Source: JAJZXY01 sp046706185 | GTDB lineage: Archaea > Thermoplasmatota > Thermoplasmata > Sysuiplasmatales > Sysuiplasmataceae | Assembly: GCA_046706185.1 (NCBI GenBank) | Contig: JBJKPR010000041.1 | Location: 1-48,493, forward strand | Direction: 5' to 3' | Length of the DNA: 48,493 nt | Part shown: piece by piece, positions 42,530 through 48,493 of the stretch | How the letters are laid out: each line of letters opens with the position of its first letter | Numbering within the stretch: the stretch's first letter is position 1 | The notes under the pieces: model-generated | Seen by the model: only the letters and a program-made list of their open reading frames with translations | The model's database searches: none | Told to the model about the DNA's origin: nothing | Made by a program: the position numbers and the translations under genes

Positions 42530-43519
42530 ATGAGGACAGGACCCCCCTTCTCTGCAGGAGAGATTGAAAAGTTCTCCTACTGCCCGCTGAGCTGGTGGCT
42601 CGGCGCTGATGCATCCGATACTGCCAGCAGGAGCAGAACAGCCGAAGGGACAAGCAACCACAGGAGATTGAGCAGCGACCTTGTCAACCTTTCGGAGAGC
42701 CAAAGGTCCACCGCACTCTACAGCAGGATGATAATGTACTACGCGCTCATATCCACCCTGCTTGCAGTAATAGGCGTCTCGCTCCTAGACTTCAACGGGA
42801 AGCAATCGATATCAAGCCTGCTGCTGCTGCTTGCCGTCATATGGCTTGTCATAGCTGTCTCCCTTCTCTACCTCGCCCGCATACAGAGGTTGCACATAAG
42901 CACCGTGGAGAAATGGACAGTCTATATGGCGGTGGCGGCCGTCACATTTGCGGTCATTGCGCTCACAACACTTCAGGTCAGCACGCTCATAGCCCAGATA
43001 CTCGAGAGCTCCGCCCTGATATGGCTTGTCGGTGCAAGTGTCTACCTGCACCTGAGCATAACGGCCGAGAGGAGCGCGGCTGCAATCTCAGGCGCGAGGA
43101 AGGTCGAAGGCAAGGTGCTTTATGTAGACGACGACAGCCATCCGGTCCTGTACTCCAGGGACAAGCTATTCTCGGGAAAACCCGACTTCATAATTGAGGA
43201 GGATGGAAAGGCAGTGCCAGGGGAGTTCAAGTCAGGAAGGAAGCCGGCCGGGCCGCTGTTCTCCCACATAATGCAGTTGTCAGCCTACTGCAGGCTGGTT
43301 GAGGACAATTACGGGACGAGGCCGGAATACGGATACATCTACTACGGGACAGCAAGGCACACGATAGACTACGACGATGACCTGGAAAGGCTGCTTCATT
43401 CCAAGGCAAACGAGATGAGGAAATGCATAGCCGCGAACGAAGCGCACAGGAACCACAGAAGGCCAGGCAAGTGCGCCAACTGCTCAAGACGTGAGCTCTG
43501 CCGTGAGAGGCTGGTCTGA
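42530..43519 (+). CDS. Cas4-like Fe-S nuclease with four inserted membrane helices
   Basis: The 329-residue protein combines a Cas4/RecB-type PD-(D/E)XK nuclease with membrane helices. It has all the Cas4 marks: Cys18 (FSYCPLSWW), His44 (GTSNHRRL), Asp219 (GKPDFIIEE), Glu232-Phe-Lys234 (PGEFKSG), Gln249...Tyr253 (MQLSAYC) and Cys315-x2-Cys318-x5-Cys324 (CANCSRRELC) for the [4Fe-4S] cluster. Between His44 and Asp219 lie four hydrophobic segments at about 66-88, 95-118, 129-151 and 158-179. The helices divide the fold, so the nuclease would sit on the inner face of the membrane. Cas4 and relatives cut single-stranded DNA. There is no CRISPR array or other cas gene in the window. Roles in membrane-linked DNA processing are possible but unproven. 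Confidence 0.85.
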   Translation: MRTGPPFSAGEIEKFSYCPLSWWLGADASDTASRSRTAEGTSNHRRLSSDLVNLSESQRSTALYSRMIMYYALISTLLAVIGVSLLDFNGKQSISSLLLLLAVIWLVIAVSLLYLARIQRLHISTVEKWTVYMAVAAVTFAVIALTTLQVSTLIAQILESSALIWLVGASVYLHLSITAERSAAAISGARKVEGKVLYVDDDSHPVLYSRDKLFSGKPDFIIEEDGKAVPGEFKSGRKPAGPLFSHIMQLSAYCRLVEDNYGTRPEYGYIYYGTARHTIDYDDDLERLLHSKANEMRKCIAANEAHRNHRRPGKCANCSRRELCRERLV

Positions 43520-43520
43520 C

Positions 43521-43868
43521 CTACTTCCCCCTGTCCATCGACTCGAGGAGAGATTCCAGCTTCTTCTCTATCCCGTTTATCTGTTCCTTCATGGAAAGCA
43601 TCTCCTCCTCAAACGGAGTAAACTCCTTGCTCTCCATGAGACGATGGGCAAGCGAGATGCCAAGGAAAATAGCACCTATGACCGCGAGCACCGAGACTAC
43701 AACGACCGAAAACATGAACAGGTAGAAGTTTGCCACGATTTGAGTGACCTTGAGTATGCCGGTGACCTGGAGTATCTCGAACAAGACGAGTATCACTATG
43801 ACGGCGATCCATGTTGCGGTCCCAAGCGATATCTTAGCCGTAGTTGTATCCCTCCATTGGTGCCTCAA
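43521..43868 (-). CDS. Membrane protein with C-terminal coiled coil
   Basis: The 115-residue protein has two membrane helices (TWIAVIVILVLFEILQVTGI, then LFMFSVVVVSVLAVIGAIFL), followed by a charged helix with heptad-like spacing (EEEMLSMKEQINGIEKKLES) that should form a coiled coil. I do not recognise the family. The start overlaps the end of the upstream gene on the same strand by 35 bases, so cotranscription is likely. It ends one base after the Cas4-like stop, convergently. A later start is not available without losing the first helix. Confidence 0.6.
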   Translation of the reverse strand: MRHQWRDTTTAKISLGTATWIAVIVILVLFEILQVTGILKVTQIVANFYLFMFSVVVVSVLAVIGAIFLGISLAHRLMESKEFTPFEEEMLSMKEQINGIEKKLESLLESMDRGK

Positions 43869-44307
43869 GCGGGTTTACACCCAGAACGACCATGTTCAAC
43901 TGGCCGCCCGAGTAGTCCACGACTACGTCCTTCGTCGGTGCGGACAGGTTGACAAGCACGGTAGCGTTGAAAAAATAGATGGCGTGGTTGGCAAGGTCCA
44001 GAGCCGTTGAATTGAAGGTGACATTGGTCGCATTTATCGTGACGCCAAGATAGATGCTGTCTGTCGTGTAGTTGAACAGCGATTCGTCCAAGCCGCCTGC
44101 AAGCGCGTACGTGCCGTTGATCGTAATGTTGCTGTACAGATAAGGTCCGAGCGCGCCCTTGATGAGTATCATGATGTTCCCCGCACTGTAAGCGATGGAA
44201 ACTGTCGGATAGCCAGGAATGGGGGTGGGTGACTTCAGTGAGAGCGTCTCAACGGTGTACACATTGATCGCTATGAGAGACGCTACAACTGCCAACACAA
44301 TAACCAT
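43834..44307 (-). CDS. Exported or membrane-anchored protein of unknown function
   Basis: The 157-residue protein has an N-terminal hydrophobic segment (MVIVLAVVASLIAINVYTVE), a signal peptide or anchor, and a mature part rich in Asn, Thr, Tyr and beta-branched residues with several Asn-x-Ser/Thr sites (SNITINGTYA, INATNVTFNST, FFNATVLVNLS). This composition is usual for extracellular beta-rich archaeal proteins that are N-glycosylated. Family not recognised. The residues just before the ATG are basic, so a non-ATG start a few codons earlier is possible. It shares 35 bases with the downstream membrane-protein gene. A TATA-like CTGTATAAG lies about 90 bases upstream. Confidence 0.6.
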   Translation of the reverse strand: MVIVLAVVASLIAINVYTVETLSLKSPTPIPGYPTVSIAYSAGNIMILIKGALGPYLYSNITINGTYALAGGLDESLFNYTTDSIYLGVTINATNVTFNSTALDLANHAIYFFNATVLVNLSAPTKDVVVDYSGGQLNMVVLGVNPLEAPMEGYNYG

Positions 44308-44441
44308 GCGAGTGTTCTTGTTCAGCTCACTCCCCCAGATTCAATCGACGCACATGTGTTTGATTCCATTCCCGGCCTTGCTCCACCGAGACACTTATAC
44401 AGTGAAAGGAATGCAGTATTAAGAGTATAGTCCCGGACACC

Positions 44442-44660
44442 TCAGAAATCCATGTCCTCCGCTGTCTCGTCTATCTGCCCGTACAGCCTGTTGTTCATCG
44501 TTGCAACCCTGTCCGCAGTTTTGAGCTGGTAAAATTCACATTCCCTGTGGGGACCGACAATCTTCCTTCTAGCAATGCAGTATCCCATGAGTTCGCCCGG
44601 GGCTCCCTCGGGCCTGTGGTCCCAGTTTATGCACTTGACGCAGAGGTTAGGTTTTTCCAT
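44442..44660 (-). CDS. Small zinc-binding protein
   Basis: The 72-residue protein has MEKPNLCVKCINWDHRPEGA with Cys-x2-Cys-x2-Trp, then GYCIARRKIVGPHRECEFYQ. The layout Cys-x2-Cys...Gly-x-Cys...Cys resembles the protein at 8418-8600 and fits a zinc finger. The frame is open to 44708, but ATG 44660 lies about 29 bases after a TATA-like element, which supports a leaderless start there. Function unknown. Confidence 0.7.
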   Translation of the reverse strand: MEKPNLCVKCINWDHRPEGAPGELMGYCIARRKIVGPHRECEFYQLKTADRVATMNNRLYGQIDETAEDMDF

Positions 44661-44685
44661 TTCTTGACATTCAAAAACGACTCTG

Positions 44686-44692
44686 TATAAAA
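44686..44692 (-). promoter_or_regulatory. A-box of the small zinc protein gene
   Basis: Read on the minus strand, TTTTATA is centred 29 bases before the ATG at 44660. It fixes the likely start and leaves an essentially leaderless message. Confidence 0.55.
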
Positions 44693-44723
44693 TCATTGTC
44701 AGTGGCATTTCAGGTGGAAGTGG

Positions 44724-44812
44724 TAGCGGGGGATCGATTTGAACGATCGTTCTTCGGGTGGCCCATCTGCGATTATGAGCCCGACGGGATATCCTGGCTA
44801 CCCCACCCCGCT
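44724..44812 (-). tRNA. Initiator tRNA-Met (CAU) with a 14-base intron
   Basis: Read on the minus strand, the acceptor stem is AGCGGGG/CCCCGCT (A1-U72), the anticodon stem TCGGG/CCCGA (three G-C pairs at 29-31/39-41), the loop CTCATA+A with anticodon CAT, and the T arm GATCG-TTCAAAT-CGATC. A1-U72 and the GGG/CCC stem mark the initiator. An intron ATCGCAGATGGGCC (44760-44773) sits between bases 37 and 38. It gives a bulge-helix-bulge: helix CTCA/TGGG between bulges TAA and CCA. The discriminator is A, and CCA is encoded at 44721-44723. A TTTAAG A-box lies about 24 bases upstream. Confidence 0.95.
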
Positions 44813-44868
44813 GTTTTCTGGACTAAAGAGGCTTAAACTTGGAAGGATAATAAACTTTTCATTCGAGG

Positions 44869-45204
44869 TCAGAAGAATTTCCTGATGCGCATCAGGTCTT
44901 CAAGCGATGCTTTGAACTGCACCTTCTTGGTGGCCCATGCCTTCATCGGTCTGACAGTTCCTGTCAGCAGGCCGGAGAGGGTCGCCTCATCAGAAACTAT
45001 CTTTATGTCAGGGTTTTCGAGCCTTCCTTCATGAAAGTCACCCATCCTGTTCTCCTGGAGGCTGAAACAGAAACTCCTGCCGTCCTTCAGCTCCACCTGG
45101 ACAGTACGCTTCATACCATCCAGTTCCTTCTGGAGCACTGCGTCTGTCTCAACACGCGCGTTGAACTTGGCAATTGCTCCATTGATAAGCTCTTCTATCA
45201 TCAT
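44869..45204 (-). CDS. SCP2-domain protein
   Basis: The 111-residue protein resembles the SCP2 sterol-carrier fold: an N-terminal helix (MIEELINGAIAKFNARVETD), strands VQVELKDGRSFCFSLQE, and PDIKIVSDEATLSGLLTGTV with RPMKAWATKKVQFKASLEDL near the end. The fold binds lipids or acyl-CoAs in a pocket; the ligand in an archaeon is unknown. The ATG 45204 is two bases after the rnhB stop and follows AGGTAA; ATG 45219 is an alternative that overlaps rnhB. The two genes are likely cotranscribed. Confidence 0.8.
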   Translation of the reverse strand: MMIEELINGAIAKFNARVETDAVLQKELDGMKRTVQVELKDGRSFCFSLQENRMGDFHEGRLENPDIKIVSDEATLSGLLTGTVRPMKAWATKKVQFKASLEDLMRIRKFF

Positions 45205-45205
45205 A

Positions 45206-45859
45206 TTACCTGAAATCATCGAGGCTTTTAACCTTACTGATGGAGACGATGCGCTTTACAGGTTCCCAGCTCTTCCTTACGAACGGCGGCAACGTCGAAT
45301 GTTCATTGTAGTGATTCGTAACATACCTGACTGTCACGGGGTCGGAAGGGTAACCTGAGCCAATCGCCACGCCTGATTCAGCCTGTATGCTTGCAAGTAT
45401 TGAATCCCTGGTTGTCTTGGCAATGATCGACGCAGCGGAGACGGCCGGGTGATTGATGTCTGCCTTGTGCCTTGCAAGCACATCTGGACACCCTGAAAGA
45501 GCGCTGATGGCCCGGCTGAAGCGCTCCTCGTTAACATCCGCGCAATCCACTATCGCCCTGCTGTGACCCATATCTCTTATGATCTGGGCAAAGTACCTCG
45601 CCTCAAGATCATTCAGCCGGCCCCTTTCAACGGCCTCGTCTATCTCCGAAGGCCATACGGCAACCGCTTTCCATTCGAATTCATCCTTTATCCTTGCTGC
45701 GAGCTCCTCCCTGTGCACAGCGGTCAGCTTCTTTGAATCCTTTACGCCGAGTTTCATCAATTTCGAGGTCGATCCGTATACGCCGCACAATACCATTGGA
45801 CCAAGCATAGGGCCCCGTCCCGCCTCGTCGAGGCCGAGAACTGCGTCCTGAGATCGCAC
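45206..45859 (-). CDS. rnhB: Ribonuclease HII
   Basis: The 217-residue protein is RNase HII, which cuts RNA in RNA-DNA hybrids and single ribonucleotides in DNA. Catalytic residues are seen in VLGLDEAGRGPMLGPMVL (Asp, Glu), RAIVDCADV and VLARHKADINHPAVSAASII with AKTTRD. Length and domain are as usual in archaea. It starts at GTG 45859. A TTTATCC A-box about 24 bases upstream supports a leaderless start. It has the SCP2 gene just downstream and a divergent TPR gene. Confidence 0.96.
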   Translation of the reverse strand: MRSQDAVLGLDEAGRGPMLGPMVLCGVYGSTSKLMKLGVKDSKKLTAVHREELAARIKDEFEWKAVAVWPSEIDEAVERGRLNDLEARYFAQIIRDMGHSRAIVDCADVNEERFSRAISALSGCPDVLARHKADINHPAVSAASIIAKTTRDSILASIQAESGVAIGSGYPSDPVTVRYVTNHYNEHSTLPPFVRKSWEPVKRIVSISKVKSLDDFR

Positions 45860-46000
45860 ATGGATGGATCTGATTGTAGGATAAACACTCTTCCATGCCA
45901 GCCATTTCTGAAAGGTTCTTATTCAGTGGTAAGTTTTAAGATTGAGATGTATTAATCCATTAATGCTCACGCAACGCATGAGTAAACAACTGTGGTTCAT

Positions 46001-46498
46001 ATGACAAACGATCAGATCTCTCGCGACATGGAGGAAGGGATGCAGATGCTCAACGAGGGAAGGCCCGAGGATGCAGTGAAGAGGTTCACCAAGGTCATAA
46101 AAACGGAGCCGAAGAATGCAGATGCATATTTCTGGAAGGCTGAAGCCTCCCTTTCGCTTCCCCAGGTCACTGTCGAGGAGATAATCGAACTCTACAAGAA
46201 GGCGATCGAGAATGACCCTTCAAACGCTTACTATCAGTCCTCCCTGGGGTTTTTCTGCTCGGAGAACGGCAGGTTCAACGAGGCAGAGGCCGCATACAAC
46301 AAGGCAGCGGAGCTGGATCCGGACTCGTCTTCCCAATTCTATTCCGAATTCGCAGCCGAGTATGCAAAGAAGGCGCCTGTTTTCATGGAGAAGTTCCTTG
46401 ACGACAAGACAAGGGAGATCATCCAGAAGAAGGCACTGAAATACGCCCTCAAGGCAATCTCCATGGACGAGGAGACTGCAAAGAAGCTGCTCGTCTGA
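46001..46498 (+). CDS. TPR-repeat protein
   Basis: The 165-residue protein consists of tetratricopeptide repeats: MEEGMQMLNEGRPEDAVKRF, then PKNADAYFWKAEASLSLPQV, DPSNAYYQSSLGFFCSENGR and FNEAEAAYNKAAELDPDSSS. Three to four TPR units form a protein-protein interaction surface. There is no signal peptide. The function is unknown. ATG 46001 is the likely start; GTG 45992 would add three residues. It is divergent from rnhB. Confidence 0.85.
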   Translation: MTNDQISRDMEEGMQMLNEGRPEDAVKRFTKVIKTEPKNADAYFWKAEASLSLPQVTVEEIIELYKKAIENDPSNAYYQSSLGFFCSENGRFNEAEAAYNKAAELDPDSSSQFYSEFAAEYAKKAPVFMEKFLDDKTREIIQKKALKYALKAISMDEETAKKLLV

Positions 46499-46548
46499 AG
46501 GCTAGGCAGAGTCAAATACACCATAATGCGTAGTAGTACAGGACGACT

Positions 46549-46692
46549 ATGGCTGCTGCGGGCATGTGCCATATCTGCGGTTCGATTGCATTTCATACAT
46601 GTTCCATATGCGGCAGGCCGACTTGCACCAGCCATTTTGTTGCGAGTGCCCCAGTATGCATCACATGCGCCCGCGGAATGCGAATAGAGTGA
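46549..46692 (+). CDS. Small zinc-finger protein of 47 residues
   Basis: The frame reads MAAAGMCHICGSIAFHTC, then SICGRPTCTSHFVASAP and VCITCARGMRIE. It has Cys7-x2-Cys10, Cys18-x2-Cys21, Cys26-x2-His29 and Cys37-x2-Cys40, four pairs that fit two zinc ions in a HIT-type or treble-clef finger. An AGGAC precedes the ATG. It lies 50 bases after the TPR gene on the same strand and is convergent with the phosphoglycolate phosphatase. It is below the usual length cut-off and easily missed. Function unknown. Confidence 0.75.
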   Translation: MAAAGMCHICGSIAFHTCSICGRPTCTSHFVASAPVCITCARGMRIE

Positions 46693-46703
46693 TGCAGGCG
46701 CCG

Positions 46704-47427
46704 CTAAAGCAGCCCGAGCCAGCCGAGCCCTTCTACAAGTCCCTCGCCGAACTGGCCTTTTGTCGTGTGGGTTGCCGCGCTCTTTACCTCGTCAGCTGCA
46801 TTGCCAACCGCAATACCGACACCGCAGCCTGTCAGCATCTGCAGGTCGTTTATACCGTCGCCGAACGCGGCAAACTGCTTCACATCCATGCCGATCAGCG
46901 AACAAGCGCGCTTCAGTGCAGTAAACTTGTTGTAATTCCGTCCCTCAATGTGGACAGCGTAGCCGCTGTCCTCAACGTTCACGTTGTGATCTCTCAGAAG
47001 CCTCCGCGCGAGGTCTACATCGATATTGGGCTCAAGCGCGATTTCGGTGAACCTCCACCTGTCTGTGAACAACCTCTCAATCTTCATCTGCTTCCGCAGA
47101 AAATCATACGCCCGCTGAGCGTCCTGAAGGTTGTTTAGATACTCCACCTTCTGCTTGTAGCACACGATCCCGCCGTTTTCGGCAATTATCGGGTCGTCCA
47201 GACCTATCATTCTCTGGAAAGCATAGGCAATAGGAAGCACATTGCCTGTCGCGAGAATAACCCGGTAGCCGCTGTCATGGACCTTCCTCAAGGCCTCGAT
47301 CGCGCCTGTGTGGACGCGCCTGTCGGCCCCAGTCATGGTTCCGTCGATGTCTGTGACAATGCCCTTGATGTTATTGTTTATGCCAGGCAGAATGTCCGCC
47401 CCTTTTTTTGCTCAGCCCCTTTAGCAC
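46704..47427 (-). CDS. Phosphoglycolate phosphatase (HAD, archaeal TA0175 type) with disturbed 5' end
   Basis: The sequence matches archaeal phosphoglycolate phosphatase of the TA0175 type. HAD motifs are IKGIVTDIDGTMTGADRR (nucleophile Asp), GYRVILATGNVLPIAYAF, IIAENGGIV and FAAFGDGINDLQMLTG. The first ATG in frame (47336) lies after the DIDG motif, so a protein starting there would lack the catalytic Asp. The frame is open upstream only to a TGA near 47412, with no ATG, GTG or TTG. A GTG at 47427 would give an N-terminus joining through the A7 run (47404-47410) with a one-base shift. An ATT start after AAGGGG is the other possibility. Either a non-canonical start, slippage, or a sequence error. 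Confidence 0.8.
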
Positions 47428-47557
47428 AGAGGGGCCCGCATCCCCCCGTTAACCGCTCATCGCATAATAAGACGTCCATTGAGCACGGCGCTGTCTGAAC
47501 GAAGTGCAACTACAGCTTGCCTGGTCAAGGGCCCAACCTCTCCGGGTCAGTAACGGA

Positions 47558-47571
47558 ATTATATAAGTAGC
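47558..47571 (+). promoter_or_regulatory. Promoter A-box of the NAC gene
   Basis: GGAATTATATAAGT contains a good TATA-like core (TTATATAA), about 44 bases before the NAC ATG, which would give a leader of about 20 bases. Confidence 0.55.
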
Positions 47572-47609
47572 ATGCCTTTATCATCCAGAAAAAGCAGGGC
47601 TGTGGTGCG

Positions 47610-47996
47610 ATGATACCTGGAATGGGAAAAGTGGACCCTCGACAGATGCGTCTTGCTATGAAACGGATGGGGATGCAGACTGAGGAGATTGACGACGTTT
47701 CCGAAGTAATAATCAGAACAAAGACCAAGGAGTACAGGTTTGACAGACCGGCGGTGGTTATGGTCAAGGTCCAGGGGCAGCAGATTTATCAGGTAAGCGG
47801 GGAGCCAAGGGTAACCGAAGGAGTCCAGGGAGAGGGAACGGTGGCCGCGGCGGCATCTGGCCCGGTGATTTCCCAGGAGGACATAGACCTGGTTGTCAGC
47901 CAGACAGCATGCACCCCCGATGAGGCGAGGCAGGCATTGATGCAGAGCGACGGGCAGCCGGCCGATGCAATAATCAAGATACTCTCCAGGAAATAA
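47610..47996 (+). CDS. nac: Archaeal nascent polypeptide-associated complex protein
   Basis: The 128-residue protein is archaeal NAC. The N-terminal part (MIPGMGKVDPRQMRLAMKRM) is followed by the NAC domain (EVIIRTKTKEYRFDRPAVVM, VKVQGQQIYQVSGEPRV). A UBA domain closes the protein (ISQEDIDLVVSQTACTPDEA, RQALMQSDGQPADAIIKIL). It forms homodimers that bind nascent chains at the ribosomal exit. A TATA-like promoter lies upstream. tRNA-Asp follows 50 bases after the stop. Confidence 0.96.
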   Translation: MIPGMGKVDPRQMRLAMKRMGMQTEEIDDVSEVIIRTKTKEYRFDRPAVVMVKVQGQQIYQVSGEPRVTEGVQGEGTVAAAASGPVISQEDIDLVVSQTACTPDEARQALMQSDGQPADAIIKILSRK

Positions 47997-48046
47997 CCTG
48001 GCGGTGCGCAAATTAGATATCCTAAGTCGTTTTGGTCTCAAAATGT

Positions 48047-48135
48047 GCCCTGGTAGTGTAGTGGCCTATCATCCAAGCCTGTCGTTTCTATGAAACAGAT
48101 AGCTTGGGACTCGGGTTCAAATCCCGGCCAGGGCG
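48047..48135 (+). tRNA. tRNA-Asp (GUC) with a 16-base intron
   Basis: The acceptor stem is GCCCTGG/CCAGGGC with discriminator G135, followed by encoded CCA at 48136-48138. The anticodon stem is CAAGC/GCTTG and the loop C-T-GTC-G-A with anticodon GTC at 48081-48083; the T arm is CTCGGG-region TTCAAAT CCCGG. The intron TTTCTATGAAACAGAT (48085-48100) lies between 37 and 38. It folds as bulge-helix-bulge: CTGT/ACAG central helix, bulges CGT and ATA, and a TTC/GAA helix with loop TAT. Read without the intron it matches the usual archaeal tRNA-Asp sequence. Confidence 0.95.
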
Positions 48136-48291
48136 CCAAAATCTGACAGTGCAATTAGGCAAAAGATGTTGGTTGCATCTGGCTAAAAGCTGAACCTGCC
48201 GCTAAAGAGGAGTAACGAGCATGTATTTTCGACTGCTGGCGTAGTGGCAAACCATATTTCAGAGTATCAAAATGAGCAATTTGTTTCGTTT

Positions 48292-48302
48292 AGCTTATAA
48301 AA
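48292..48302 (+). promoter_or_regulatory. Promoter A-box of the pilin gene
   Basis: CTTATAAAAAG is a strong TATA-like element 52-62 bases before ATG 48354; transcription would start near 48325 and give a leader of about 30 bases. Confidence 0.6.
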
Positions 48303-48353
48303 AGGGGCGTAAACTCATTAATCCGTGGCAGACAGCCACAGGACTGAAAAAGA

Positions 48354-48493
48354 ATGATAAGCAAGAAATTTGCGAAGAGGCGGAAGGACAGCGCAGTATC
48401 GCCTGTCATTGCAACCATTTTGATGGTGGCAATAACGGTGGTTCTGGCAGCAGTTCTTTACGTCATGGTGAGCGGGTTCACGCACAACCCGGG
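48354..48493 (+). CDS. Archaeal type IV pilin-like protein, N-terminal fragment
   Basis: The first 46 residues of a protein run off the right edge. They read MISKKFAKRRKDSAVSPVIA and continue TILMVAITVVLAAVLYVMVS. A basic leader, then Ser-Ala-Val-Ser-Pro-Val-Ile-Ala followed by a hydrophobic helix is the class III signal of archaeal pilins (DUF1628/pilin_N), processed by a FlaK/PibD-type peptidase. Such proteins make up adhesion pili. The rest of the gene is outside. The start could also be a nearby codon, but ATG 48354 fits the leader. Confidence 0.85.
   Translation, partial: MISKKFAKRRKDSAVSPVIATILMVAITVVLAAVLYVMVSGFTHNP

Noticed and set aside
44322..44369. Fifteen-residue upstream frame in the leader of the exported protein gene
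   Set aside because: It could be a leader peptide, but no ribosome-binding site or attenuator-like structure is seen.
48221..48244. Seven-residue frame after AGGAG, between tRNA-Asp and the pilin promoter
   Set aside because: Too short to support, and it lies before the pilin A-box, so it would not be on that message.
1..48493. CRISPR array near the Cas4-like gene
   Set aside because: No direct repeats with regular spacers were seen anywhere, and no cas1, cas2 or effector gene.

Overview
The window looks like a chromosomal piece of a thermoacidophilic euryarchaeon of the Thermoplasmata, most likely Thermoplasmatales or a close relative. The markers are archaeal throughout: TFB, Pelota, ABCE1, archaeal NAC, archaeal RNase HII and MetRS, a tricorn-interacting-factor-like M1 aminopeptidase, two zinc-containing 7Fe ferredoxins, a class III-signal pilin, and two tRNA genes with bulge-helix-bulge introns. 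A-box promoters placed 24-30 bases before start codons (leaderless style) are common, as are TTG and GTG starts. The assignment to a genus is not possible from the sequence alone.

Layout. 0-5 kb: the edge of an IS607-type element, an AhpD-like protein, an E1 alpha/beta fusion of a 2-oxoacid dehydrogenase, a type II NADH dehydrogenase and a secreted cupredoxin-like protein. 5.6-16 kb: an Lrp regulator, TFB, a zinc ferredoxin, a hemerythrin protein, exonuclease VII (xseA-xseB), a decayed aconitase pseudogene, a Bat-type HTH regulator, an AlkZ-like protein, YjbQ, a CorA-like channel, an RDD protein and a second zinc ferredoxin. 16-32 kb: gamma-glutamyltransferase, M1 aminopeptidase, peroxiredoxin, DUF169, an amidohydrolase, an aldo/keto reductase, a class III aminotransferase, a cation/proton antiporter, a membrane glycosyltransferase, a ferritin-like/VIT1 fusion, urocanate hydratase and a GNAT protein. 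32-40.5 kb: a translation block with Pelota, a PHP phosphoesterase, MetRS, ABCE1, and a degenerate EF-Tu-like protein that seems to have lost its P-loop. 40.6-44.3 kb: a poorly characterised nucleic-acid and membrane block with a DUF504/MJ1316-type protein, a zinc-ribbon membrane protein, a CDIN1 (C15orf41)-type nuclease, a Cas4-like nuclease with four membrane helices inserted in its catalytic fold, and two further membrane or secreted proteins. 44.4-48.5 kb: intron-containing initiator tRNA-Met, SCP2-like protein, RNase HII, TPR protein, a phosphoglycolate phosphatase with an odd 5' end, NAC, intron-containing tRNA-Asp and the start of a pilin gene.

The most notable points are the membrane-embedded Cas4-like nuclease next to a CDIN1-type nuclease, the EF-Tu-like pseudo-GTPase, the aconitase pseudogene (at least two frameshifts, two in-frame stops and a lost conserved His), the two tRNA introns with resolvable bulge-helix-bulge structures, and five small Cys-rich zinc proteins, four of which are easily mis-started or missed. 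No CRISPR array, rRNA gene or complete insertion sequence is visible.
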